Positions 1-5,660 of a DNA stretch of 7,079 nt are shown piece by piece. A program made the position numbers and the translations under genes. The notes beneath the pieces were generated by a model, which was not told the origin of the DNA, ran no database searches, and was given only the letters and a program-made list of their open reading frames with translations. Source of the DNA: Ruminococcus sp. AF41-9 (GTDB lineage Bacteria > Bacillota > Clostridia > Lachnospirales > Lachnospiraceae); NCBI RefSeq assembly GCF_003477525.1, contig NZ_QUDO01000096.1, positions 1 through 7,079 on the forward strand. Reading direction: 5' to 3'. Position 1 is the stretch's first letter; every line of letters begins with the position of its first letter.

Positions 1-1
1 C

Positions 2-1327
2 CAGTTTTTATTATTTCTCTATTCGTATTTTTTGGTATATATAGGGATTGCAAATAGTTTTAAACAAATTCCAATAATACTGTTTAGAGAGTTGATAGTA
101 CTATTTATACTTATTGTTTTTTCAGCATTAATAAGTGTTATTATTTCAGCAATTGTAAAACCAAAAATAGAATATCTGGCAAAAAGAGAAATTCCTTTTA
201 AAAAGTTTAGAGTATTGAGTACAGGAACCAGAATTTTAGCGATTATCTTAGCTCTTTTGATTGTCCCAAGTACCATTACATCAGCATATATATTTCAACA
301 ATTATCTAAAGAATATGCTTTATGGGAAAATATGAAAAGCAATGTAAGTTTATCTTTTGGCAATTTAGATGCTTTAAGTACAGACAAAATGTTACCGTAT
401 GTAGATGAATTTTTTGTAAATTTATCTGAAAAAAACAATTTGTCTTTATCATTAGTTATTGATAAATCTATTCTATTAAGTAAAGAGGAATATGGTGGTT
501 ATGATCACATTATAATTACAGATAAATCATGGATTAATTCCTTTGATATTGGAATAGGAGAAAACAAAAGTGGTGGTAGATTAAATAAAATAGAATTAAA
601 TTCTATGGATAAACCATTACAAGATTTTCTTTGTGCTCAATTACCTTTATGGACTAAGACTGGGGATGTAGAACCAACCTCAATTAGTTTCTATGAATTT
701 AGTGGAAATAAATTTTTAGGATTGCCACCAAATGTAGGGTATGGGGGGAATACTGTTCAGTCCCAAAATCCATTGATTATTTTAGTTGAGGAACCAGCAC
801 TATCATTAAATACTTTAGGGTTCATTTTGCCGGCTTGTTCAAGTGGAAATATTATTTTTCCAGATGAAAATTTATTAAGAACTGAATTGAGTAAATCGCC
901 AATAAAAGAATATGTTGTTTCTATAGCTACCATCGCAGATGTGGCATTGGGACAGGCTCAAAATTTTGCAAAAGAAGCTGCATTTTATGCAGTAGCTTGT
1001 GTTTTGATTTTGACATCTATGATTTTTGCCGGTATTCTTACAGCTCAGTTATGGGTATGTGAAAACAAAAAACGTATATTTACGCTTCACACATTTGGAA
1101 AATCGTATAAAGAAATTATTATGCAAACTTTTAGCAAAGAAATATGTATTGCAACAGCCACGATAATTGTTGGAGCAATAATTTCATTCTTTATAAAACG
1201 ACCAGAAGCTATTACAGTAATTGTTGTAAGCATAGCTATTTTGATTTTGTACTGCTTAAGTAATTTTATTGCATATCAGATATGTACTAGACAAAGCTTT
1301 TATAAGGTAGCTAGAAGAAACGAATGA
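2..1327 (+). CDS. Bacteriocin-associated FtsX-like integral membrane protein, 3' part (5' end outside window)
   Basis: The frame is open to the left edge, so the gene starts upstream. The TTG at 32 is only an internal codon with no ribosome site. About 441 C-terminal residues are visible. Counting from TTG 32, hydrophobic segments lie near residues 19-42, 66-88, 316-342, 371-388 and 393-417, with an extracytoplasmic domain of about 225 residues between the second and third. The charged stretch after the third segment (CENKKRIFTLHTFGKSYKEI) is typical of FtsX/MacB-like permease C-termini. The layout fits the bacteriocin-associated putative immunity proteins of lactococcin 972-type loci (TIGR01654/DUF1430), which run to roughly 650-700 residues and work with the ATPase that follows here after 27 bp. 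The likely role is export of, or immunity to, a secreted bacteriocin; the precursor gene would be upstream. Family assignment is from memory. A generic MacB-like permease is the alternative. Confidence 0.72.
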   Translation, partial: QFLLFLYSYFLVYIGIANSFKQIPIILFRELIVLFILIVFSALISVIISAIVKPKIEYLAKREIPFKKFRVLSTGTRILAIILALLIVPSTITSAYIFQQLSKEYALWENMKSNVSLSFGNLDALSTDKMLPYVDEFFVNLSEKNNLSLSLVIDKSILLSKEEYGGYDHIIITDKSWINSFDIGIGENKSGGRLNKIELNSMDKPLQDFLCAQLPLWTKTGDVEPTSISFYEFSGNKFLGLPPNVGYGGNTVQSQNPLIILVEEPALSLNTLGFILPACSSGNIIFPDENLLRTELSKSPIKEYVVSIATIADVALGQAQNFAKEAAFYAVACVLILTSMIFAGILTAQLWVCENKKRIFTLHTFGKSYKEIIMQTFSKEICIATATIIVGAIISFFIKRPEAITVIVVSIAILILYCLSNFIAYQICTRQSFYKVARRNE

Positions 1328-1342
1328 AATCATATAAAGGAT

Positions 1343-1347
1343 GGAGG
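1343..1347 (+). promoter_or_regulatory. Ribosome binding site of the ABC ATPase gene
   Basis: GGAGG sits 7 nt before the ATG at 1355, inside the 27-nt gap after the permease stop. This near-consensus site fixes the ATPase start and shows the two genes are read from one transcript, because the gap has no room for a convincing promoter. Confidence 0.85.
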
Positions 1348-1354
1348 ATAGAAA

Positions 1355-1990
1355 ATGGAAATAAAAATTAACAATATAAGTGTTGTTATTAAAGGAAAAC
1401 ATATTTTTTCGGATTTAACGTATACCTTGAATAGTGGGGATATGGTAGCTTTAATAGGTGCTTCGGGCTGTGGAAAAACTACATTATTAAATTGTTTGGG
1501 CTTAATACAACCTATTGAAAATGGTTCTATTTTAATTGATCAAAAAGATGCTTCAAAATGGAATGACAGTGACAAGACAAAATTTTGGCACAAATATGCC
1601 ACATTTATTTATCAAGATTATGGCATTATTGAAGATGAAAGTGTTGCATATAATATTACTTTAGACAAGTCAAAAATGAAGGATAAATCTGTAAAAAATA
1701 TATTGGAAAAAATCGGATTGCAAGGTAGAGCTAAAGAACAAGCAATTGTATTATCGGGCGGTGAAAAACAGCGAATTGGTATTGCAAGAGCAATATTAAA
1801 AAATGCTTCTGTTATTTATGCAGACGAACCTACTGCTTCTCTTGATTCTGCAAATAGACAAATAGTAATAAACTTATTTGAAGAATGTGCTTCAAATGGG
1901 GCAATAGTTATTTTGGCCACACATGATGAAAGATTAGCAAATAAATGTAATAAGGTTATAAATTTAAATAAAAATAGAGAGATAATTTGA
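1355..1990 (+). CDS. ABC transporter ATP-binding protein, bacteriocin export/immunity type
   Basis: Cytoplasmic ATPase of 211 residues that would power the adjacent membrane protein. All ABC motifs are present: Walker A GASGCGKT (35-42), Q-loop Gln87, signature LSGGEKQR (133-140), Walker B VIYADEP (153-159), D-loop SLD (162-164) and switch His190. It belongs to the MacB/LolD-like clade. Its short length and its permease partner match the lactococcin 972-group ATPases (TIGR03608, usually just over 200 residues). The start is set by the GGAGG at 1343-1347. The stop codon (1988-1990) coincides with the left end of the duplicated mobile-element DNA, so the last residues may have been altered by recombination, although the length looks normal. 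No clear intrinsic terminator follows. Confidence 0.9.
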   Translation: MEIKINNISVVIKGKHIFSDLTYTLNSGDMVALIGASGCGKTTLLNCLGLIQPIENGSILIDQKDASKWNDSDKTKFWHKYATFIYQDYGIIEDESVAYNITLDKSKMKDKSVKNILEKIGLQGRAKEQAIVLSGGEKQRIGIARAILKNASVIYADEPTASLDSANRQIVINLFEECASNGAIVILATHDERLANKCNKVINLNKNREII

Positions 1991-2105
1991 TAAAACTTAC
2001 TTCTAAAGAAGAAATATGTTTATTCCTATCCTTTTTAAATAAATGGAGAACTGACAGTCATTAAGGTTTTCTCCGTGTATAGTGTGGCTTGTTGTATTTT
2101 GTCAT
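1991..2105 (-). pseudogene. Remnant of a second PBECR4-type gene, 5' end only
   Basis: The minus-strand ATG (2103-2105) begins MTKYNK, comparable to MTKYTK of the intact gene at 2570-3199. Frame is lost after about 14 codons, following a deletion of roughly 30 nt. Further on, another frame recovers NKHISSLEVSF, matching KHKHISSLEVSF (residues 36-47) of the intact protein. Homology then ends abruptly at the ATPase stop codon near 1990. Frameshift, deletion and loss of the rest of the gene make it non-functional. The upstream ribosome site is also weaker, AGAGAT instead of AGAGGT. Confidence 0.82.
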
Positions 2106-2138
2106 ATTATGATCTCTGCAATATGTATAAAATGTTTA

Positions 2139-2178
2139 AAGGGAAATGCTCAATACCGTAGCATTGTACATTTCCCTT
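2139..2178 (-). repeat. Inverted-repeat hairpin in copy A leader
   Basis: AAGGGAAATG (2139-2148) and CATTTCCCTT (2169-2178) form a perfect 10-bp stem around a loop of about 20 nt. The counterpart in copy B reads AAGGGAGAT/ATCTCCCTT, so one stem pair changed on both sides and pairing was kept. The loop sequence ATACCGTAGCATTGT is shared by both copies. Confidence 0.75.
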
Positions 2179-2294
2179 GTAGACGGATTTTTCTGTTGTC
2201 CGCCAATTTTTCAGCCCATACGTCCGGTTCGGCTTTCGTTTCGGATTTTAGGTGTCAGTTACACCAATAAGATGTTACCTGTTCCCCAATTTGT

Positions 2295-2323
2295 AGTATG
2301 CGCGATAAAATGAGTTTAGTCAG
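2295..2323 (-). promoter_or_regulatory. Weakened promoter of copy A
   Basis: On the minus strand this reads CTGACT, 17 nt, CATACT. It is the counterpart of the TTGACT-17-TATACT promoter in copy B (3434-3462). Spacing is identical, but the first base of each hexamer is T in B and C in A. The promoter is probably weak or dead, as expected upstream of a pseudogene. Confidence 0.4.
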
Positions 2324-2335
2324 TCAGCGGAGAAA

Positions 2336-2486
2336 ATGAAAAAAATTAATTATTTTGGTAAGTCGTAACAGAGAAGACACAGATGTTCTCTGCGACAAAG
2401 TATATGAAATGGAAGACGAGGTACTACAGAAAAATTCAAATGTGAAATCAGTAACCGATAAAAGATACTGCTTACCGGAGGTATAA
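2336..2486 (+). pseudogene. Small frameshifted ORF of unknown function
   Basis: The ATG at 2336 is followed by seven A residues and the frame ends after ten codons (MKKINYFGKS). With six A residues it would read about 51 codons, starting MKKLIILVSRNRED and ending near YCLPEV at the TAA 2484-2486. That frame then stays open beyond the stop (ISELHISEVYIS...) into the terminator region. A GGAG lies just before the ATG, with tight spacing. The composition looks coding, but I do not recognise a family. The hairpin at 2362-2396 lies within it. A chance open frame is possible. Confidence 0.4.
2362..2396. repeat. Two-part inverted repeat
   Basis: CAGAGAA (2369-2375) and TTCTCTG (2386-2392) pair perfectly around a 10-nt loop. 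The stem extends outward through GTCG (2362-2365) and CGAC (2393-2396), with a 3-nt bulge TAA on the left. It has no T-tract, so it is not a typical terminator. Its role is unknown, and it lies inside a possible decayed ORF. Confidence 0.5.
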
Positions 2487-2556
2487 ATTAGCGAATTACA
2501 TATCAGTGAAGTGTATATATCAGTTCTTAGCGGCAGTATAGTGATGGATTGTTCGA

Positions 2557-2587
2557 GGAAAAGATGGCGTTATGCGCCATCTTTTCC
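2557..2587. terminator. Bidirectional intrinsic terminator at the 3' end of the PBECR4 gene
   Basis: GGAAAAGATGGCG (2557-2569) and CGCCATCTTTTCC (2575-2587) form a perfect 13-bp stem with a 5-nt loop. The GATGGCG core is flanked by AAAA and TTTT, so it can terminate transcription in both directions. For the minus strand it ends the PBECR4 message, and the TAA stop (2570-2572) lies in the loop. For the plus strand it would stop read-through from the ATPase operon before it runs antisense into the mobilization genes. Confidence 0.82.
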
Positions 2588-3199
2588 TGGCTTAGTGAGA
2601 TAGTCATATTCTTTCGGAAAGGTAATGGTATCCCAGTCGATTTTTTTTGCCTTATACACTAATTCCTGATAAGGGGAAGCTGAATTTTTTCGACGATATG
2701 TAGCGATTACCTGCTGTGAAATTTTGGTAACTGTGCGAATATCTGTATTCAGTACTGTATTTGGCACATATTCAGCACGATGAGTTTTTACAAAACCAAG
2801 GCAGGCTTTTACGCCACCAGCTAATTTTTCTGTATATAATTTTGGATTGCATCCGTTAAAATCTCCAACCATTTTAGCTGATATATTTTTAAGCATAAGT
2901 TGTGGAAGAATTTCAAGTTTTAACTGAGTAGTTCCATCAGATGCGAAGGAAAAATCTTCAGGACTTAATTTATGGTTTAAACAGCGCCTGTAAAAATCAG
3001 TAGCAGTAGTGCCATCAATTAATTTAATGCCTGTAAGGTGAAGAAAATTATATGGATAAAAACTTACTTCCAGAGAAGAAATATGTTTATGCTTGTCTTT
3101 TAAAATAAATAAGAGCTGATAGCCATTGAGATTTTTTTCGTATTTGGCAGCACAATCTATAATGATAGAAATGGCCTGCTGTTTGGTGTATTTTGTCAT
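2570..3199 (-). CDS. Probable PBECR4-domain (BECR-fold nuclease-like) protein
   Basis: Soluble protein of 209 residues with no signal peptide or membrane segment. The motif NFLHLTG (51-57, His54), the block DGTTQLKLEILPQLM (88-102), KLYTEKLAG (120-128) and a basic C-terminal third resemble proteins labelled PBECR4 (phage Barnase-EndoU-ColicinE5/D-RelE-like nuclease 4). These occur in phages and conjugative elements and are predicted RNases used in conflict. Assignment is from memory; no activity is shown here. The start is supported by AGAGGT (3206-3211) 6 nt upstream and by the same ATGACAAAATAC start in the duplicated copy. It has its own promoter (3434-3462), a long structured leader and a strong terminator over its stop, so it is a one-gene unit downstream of the relaxase. 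It could act as a toxin, an anti-host or anti-phage factor, or a plasmid accessory protein. Confidence 0.68.
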   Translation of the reverse strand: MTKYTKQQAISIIIDCAAKYEKNLNGYQLLFILKDKHKHISSLEVSFYPYNFLHLTGIKLIDGTTATDFYRRCLNHKLSPEDFSFASDGTTQLKLEILPQLMLKNISAKMVGDFNGCNPKLYTEKLAGGVKACLGFVKTHRAEYVPNTVLNTDIRTVTKISQQVIATYRRKNSASPYQELVYKAKKIDWDTITFPKEYDYLTKPGKDGA

Positions 3200-3217
3200 A
3201 TTATGACCTCTGCAATA

Positions 3218-3246
3218 TGTATAAAATATTTAAAGGGAGATTACAA
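3218..3246 (-). promoter_or_regulatory. Possible second, weak promoter overlapping the hairpin
   Basis: On the minus strand TTGTAA (3241-3246), 17 nt, TATACA (3218-3223). Each box matches the sigma-A consensus at four of six bases. The -35 box lies inside the 3233-3271 inverted repeat, so a protein bound there would block it. A weak call next to the much better upstream promoter. Confidence 0.25.
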
Positions 3247-3271
3247 TACCGTAGCATTGTGCATCTCCCTT
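3233..3271 (-). terminator. Leader hairpin, possible weak terminator/attenuator
   Basis: AAGGGAGAT (3233-3241) pairs with ATCTCCCTT (3263-3271), and ACAAT (3243-3247) with ATTGT (3256-3260) inside it. On the minus strand the stem is followed by TTTAAATATTTTATAC, a broken T-tract, so termination would be partial. Copy A keeps the stem through a paired G-to-A/C-to-T change. It could end relaxase read-through or short leader transcripts, or serve as an operator. Confidence 0.5.
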
Positions 3272-3277
3272 ATAGAC

Positions 3278-3381
3278 TGATTTTTCTGTTGTCCGCCAAC
3301 ACTCCAGCCCATATGTCTGGCTTTGCTTTCAGGTTTTTCTGTTGCCTGCCAACTCTCCGATTCATGTTCGGCTTTCGTTTC
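3278..3381 (-). repeat. Two imperfect tandem units of 53 and 51 nt
   Basis: In transcript order, unit 1 (3381-3331) and unit 2 (3330-3278) both begin GAAA..AAAGCC, share GTTGGC.G.CAACAGAAAAA near their ends, and have diverged in the middle. Copy A has a single unit (about 2242-2185) whose start looks like unit 1 and whose end looks like unit 2. This pattern is expected if unequal exchange within the repeat changed the unit number. Confidence 0.7.
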
Positions 3382-3389
3382 GGATTTTA

Positions 3390-3404
3390 GGTGTCAGCCA
3401 CACC
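3390..3404 (-). repeat. Small conserved hairpin near the leader 5' end
   Basis: GGTGT (3390-3394) and ACACC (3400-3404) pair around a 5-nt loop. Copy A (2251-2265) keeps both arms while two loop bases differ, which favours a structural role. No T-tract follows in either direction. Confidence 0.45.
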
Positions 3405-3433
3405 AACAGGATGTCGCCTGTTTTCCTACTTGT

Positions 3434-3462
3434 AGTATATGTGATAAAATGAATTTAGTCAA
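3434..3462 (-). promoter_or_regulatory. Sigma-A promoter for the leader and PBECR4 gene
   Basis: On the minus strand TTGACT (3457-3462), exactly 17 nt, TATACT (3434-3439). Each box matches the consensus at five of six bases. It starts 45 nt downstream of the relaxase stop, so the PBECR4 gene does not depend on relaxase transcription. The corresponding block is retained in copy A with one base lost per box. Confidence 0.72.
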
Positions 3463-3506
3463 CGGATAAAATGAAAAATAATTTGGAAATTTTTTCATTG
3501 AAATTT

Positions 3507-5159
3507 TTAGCGGAAGTAGGAATGTTCTTGTGATGTTTCGTGCAGAGTTTCTTGGATATGCGGGTGCCTAAGAATAATATTTACATTAGAGCATACTGTA
3601 CGAAGTTCCCGTTCATATTCACGCCGGGTGTTAAATTCATCCCGCTGTACGGTCTGCAATTCTGTTAAACGATTCTTTTCTTCACGCAACATTTTCAGGG
3701 TAGGAAGTTTTTTGCCCTGTGCTTTTTCTTTGAGTATTCGGAGAGCAGACTCATAAAGAGTGAGTTCTGCCCGGTGATCGTCATAAAATTTTTCTTTATT
3801 TCGGCTTTTTCGGTAATCGGAATAGATGGATTTATTGGCAAGGTACTGTCCAGTGTAATGAATTTGTTCATTTATACTTTTTAAAGTGTCTTCTGTGGAT
3901 TTCAGAGTATTTCTGGCGTCAGTGCTTTGAGCCGAGGCATTGGAAAGGGCACTATCTAAATCTTCCTTTCTCTGGAAACCATGTTCCTGTACATAGGCAA
4001 CTGTCTGAGCCATCATCTTAAGATTAGACAGCTTTACTTTTTGTGCGTATGCCTGACTTTGCTGTGCCTTGATACAGTGCTGCAAATCTGTTACAAGTCG
4101 TAAATCAGATTTTATAAAAAGGAAAGAGTGTGTGGTTTCGTCAGAAATAGACAATTTTGACAGTTCTGAAAAATCAGTAATTGTTCTGTCAGCAGGATGT
4201 GACTTTTCTGATGGCTGTCTGTTTGAGTTCTCCTGGAATATCTGCAGAAGATGATTTTCTTCATAAAGTGTTCCGAGATTTCTTCCGGTAATGTATTTTT
4301 GACGATTAGGATGCAGGTAGCTGTATCTGCCACGACTGACTTTAAATGTAATATTATATTTCTCAGCCAGCAATCTGGAAAATTCTTCTTGTGATGTTGC
4401 CTGTGAAGCAACCGTATCAATCGCATCACGAAGGTATTGCTTCTCCGTTTGAAATGTTGTCTGCCTTGGAGTAAGTCCTTTCTTTTTCAGTTCAGCATTG
4501 TGTTTATCGAGATTTTTTTGCCCCCTGCGTTTTGCCCAGTATTCTTTTTCAGATATTTTTCTTTCAGCAGGTGTCAGAAGATCTACCTGGTATAGTCCAT
4601 TGGAATGACACATATCCATAACTTTTTGTTTTAAGTAAATTCGGTATCTGTCAGAAAGATGATGTTTGTATCCAGCTTTTGAATCCCGGTCAAATTCCAT
4701 ATAGGGCTGTGGCTCGGTATCATACTTTCGCACACTGTTGATTACAATATGTACATGAATATTTCCACTGCCGTTATGACCATCAGTGTGGGTGCAGACA
4801 AGAGTCTGGTGTCCGGGAAAATTCTCTCTGGCATATTCCACACCAAGTTTCTGTGCCTGCTCTCCGGTCAGACCATATTCTTCCTGATCTTTAGGATCAA
4901 AGCTGATGATGTAGTGATGCGACTTAATCTCATTAAAAGATTGATTTTTATGAAAGAAAGCATTAGTTTCCCGACATTCCGCATCAAATGTAAACGGATC
5001 ACAGTTTATACCTTCCAGATAATATTCTTCACGAAGAAGCATATTCCCATTTTCATCAAGAATTGGTTTTTGTGTATATTCATCATGTTGGAAAATCAGA
5101 TAGCGTTCAGATTCTCCATAGTCGGCATTCTTGCTTGCAATATGTTTCAGGATTGCCAT
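3507..5159 (-). CDS. mobA: MOBP-type relaxase (mobilization nuclease)
   Basis: Nicks one strand at oriT, stays joined to its 5' end through a tyrosine, and leads it into a recipient via a partner conjugation system. The 550-residue protein has an N-terminal Relaxase domain (PF03432) over about residues 1-290. It carries the metal-binding histidine motif HTDGHNGSGNIHVHIVINS (124-142; His124, His135, His137) and the N-terminal tyrosines Tyr14 and Tyr20, one of which may be catalytic. Residues about 360-530 are charged, Gln/Lys/Glu-rich and likely coiled coil. A start 12 codons earlier (5195) is open, but the ATG at 5157-5159 has AGGAG 9 nt upstream and gives the standard MAILKHIASKNADYG beginning. 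It begins 1 nt after the mobC stop (TAATATG), so the genes are translationally coupled. No mating-pore genes are in the window, so this part appears mobilizable rather than self-transmissible. Confidence 0.92.
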   Translation of the reverse strand: MAILKHIASKNADYGESERYLIFQHDEYTQKPILDENGNMLLREEYYLEGINCDPFTFDAECRETNAFFHKNQSFNEIKSHHYIISFDPKDQEEYGLTGEQAQKLGVEYARENFPGHQTLVCTHTDGHNGSGNIHVHIVINSVRKYDTEPQPYMEFDRDSKAGYKHHLSDRYRIYLKQKVMDMCHSNGLYQVDLLTPAERKISEKEYWAKRRGQKNLDKHNAELKKKGLTPRQTTFQTEKQYLRDAIDTVASQATSQEEFSRLLAEKYNITFKVSRGRYSYLHPNRQKYITGRNLGTLYEENHLLQIFQENSNRQPSEKSHPADRTITDFSELSKLSISDETTHSFLFIKSDLRLVTDLQHCIKAQQSQAYAQKVKLSNLKMMAQTVAYVQEHGFQRKEDLDSALSNASAQSTDARNTLKSTEDTLKSINEQIHYTGQYLANKSIYSDYRKSRNKEKFYDDHRAELTLYESALRILKEKAQGKKLPTLKMLREEKNRLTELQTVQRDEFNTRREYERELRTVCSNVNIILRHPHIQETLHETSQEHSYFR

Positions 5160-5160
5160 A

Positions 5161-5568
5161 TTAGTTTTCTCCTGTGTTATTTCTATTATTTGCATTGACA
5201 GTGGTAAAATCTCCAGCTAGTTTTATTACTTCATATTTTAATTTATAAATTTCAGCAATGCTCTTTTTGATTTCGTTGCGCATTTCCTGAGAATGGAGTC
5301 CACCAGTATTAAAGTAACGAGCTATCTGGTTCAGATTGTTACCAATCTTTCCAAATTCAGCAATTAATTTCTTTAACTCCGGTAGATCTGCCACAATTTC
5401 ATATTTCACAATTGCTTTTTTATTTGTTATCTGTTTACGGACATACTCTGCTAACGGGAGGTTTGCTGCTTTTGCATTTTCTGCAATTATTTCATATTCA
5501 GTATTGGTGAGACGGAGCATGATATGACGAGTATGCCGTAAGTTTTTATCTTTTTTTGGTCGTGCCAT
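5161..5568 (-). CDS. mobC: MobC-type relaxosome accessory protein
   Basis: DNA-binding partner that helps the relaxase act at oriT. The protein has 135 residues. It has a basic N-terminus (MARPKKDKNLRHTRH), a ribbon-helix-helix-like segment (about 14-47, IMLRLTNTEYEIIAENAKAA onward), and the MobC signature GNNLNQIAR (76-84) followed by a helical region. The start is supported by AAGGA about 9 nt upstream. It is first in the mobC-relaxase operon, and its own 3' end carries the relaxase ribosome site. The 352-bp region upstream contains the oriT-like sequence and a 21-bp palindrome, either of which it could bind. Length and placement are normal for the family. Confidence 0.9.
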   Translation of the reverse strand: MARPKKDKNLRHTRHIMLRLTNTEYEIIAENAKAANLPLAEYVRKQITNKKAIVKYEIVADLPELKKLIAEFGKIGNNLNQIARYFNTGGLHSQEMRNEIKKSIAEIYKLKYEVIKLAGDFTTVNANNRNNTGEN

Positions 5569-5599
5569 TTTATAGTTCCTTTCAAAATAAAGATATTTC

Positions 5600-5628
5600 T
5601 ATATATAAAGCCGATTTGAAAATATCAG
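5600..5628 (-). promoter_or_regulatory. Possible mobC promoter
   Basis: On the minus strand CTGATA (5623-5628), 17 nt, TATATA (5600-5605), four of six matches in each box, ending about 30 nt before the mobC ATG. The position is right but the match is modest in AT-rich DNA, so this is tentative. Confidence 0.3.
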
Positions 5629-5660
5629 GCGGTAACACAATAAAAATATTTATGGATTTT

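Larger units (their letters stand above)
1989..2340 (-). repeat. Decayed duplicate (copy A) of the PBECR4 gene promoter, leader and 5' end
   Basis: Read on the minus strand, this stretch aligns end to end with about 3058-3480 (copy B). Both contain the same promoter block, the GGTGT...ACACC hairpin, a CAGAAAAAT-containing repeat unit, the AAGGG...CCCTT hairpin, a ribosome site, and the start ATGACAAAATAC. Copy A has one repeat unit where copy B has two. It also lacks about 30 nt early in the coding part, and homology stops at the ATPase stop codon. Substitutions are spread throughout, so the duplication is not recent. It accounts for most of the 579-bp stretch between the ATPase and the PBECR4 stop. 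Confidence 0.85.
3200..3427 (-). ncRNA. Structured leader RNA of the PBECR4 gene; candidate antitoxin or attenuator RNA
   Basis: Transcription from the 3434-3462 promoter would start near 3427 and give about 228 nt before the ATG. In transcript order it holds a GGTGT...ACACC hairpin (3404-3390), two imperfect tandem units (3381-3331 and 3330-3278), then a long hairpin (3271-3233) just before the ribosome site. No convincing ORF fits: frames are broken and differ between copies A and B, while hairpin arms are kept. The arrangement resembles the repeat RNA plus hairpin before toxin genes in type III toxin-antitoxin loci, but could equally be an attenuator. Extent and function are inferred. Confidence 0.42.
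3058..3480 (-). repeat. Copy B of the duplicated leader/5' gene segment (intact)
   Basis: Full-length counterpart of 1989-2340. It covers the first part of the intact PBECR4 gene, its ribosome site, hairpin, two tandem repeat units and promoter, ending just before the relaxase 3' end. Relative to copy A it has an extra repeat unit and an undeleted coding start. Both copies are in the same orientation, about 1.1 kb apart, so recombination between them could delete the PBECR4 gene. Confidence 0.85.

Noticed and set aside
19..276. Minus-strand 85-codon frame opposite the membrane protein gene
   Set aside because: Shadow of the plus-strand gene, whose frame is continuous from the left edge.
2045..2074. 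GGAGAA...TTCTCC as a terminator for the ATPase operon
   Set aside because: Only six pairs with an 18-nt loop and no T-tract. The bases belong to the PBECR4 remnant, and the strong hairpin at 2557-2587 is a better stop.
2149..2256. Minus-strand reading with DVWAEKLADNRKI in copy A, resembling DIWAGVLADNRKI in copy B
   Set aside because: Looked like a conserved small protein, but copy B has stops and a frame change and no start codon or ribosome site exists in either copy. Structured RNA explains the conservation better.
2082..2270. Plus-strand 62-codon frame sharing QYRSIVH and IFLLSAN with a 65-codon frame at 3193-3390
   Set aside because: The shared peptides come from the duplicated leader DNA. 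Both frames overlap the start of the PBECR4 gene or its remnant on the other strand, lack ribosome sites, and diverge completely at both ends.
4069..4254. Plus-strand 61-codon frame antisense to the relaxase
   Set aside because: Short, with no ribosome site, opposite a real gene.
4112..4429. Minus-strand 105-codon frame inside the relaxase in another phase
   Set aside because: Nested in the relaxase coding region with no start signal. Composition is typical of an out-of-frame reading.
4749..5198. Plus-strand open frame of 149 codons antisense to the relaxase
   Set aside because: It lies opposite a well-supported relaxase gene, has no ribosome site, and its hydrophobic Ile/Phe-rich translation is what the complement of a polar, Lys/Glu-rich protein gives.
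5336..5527. Plus-strand 63-codon frame antisense to mobC
   Set aside because: Fully covered by mobC on the other strand and lacks start signals.
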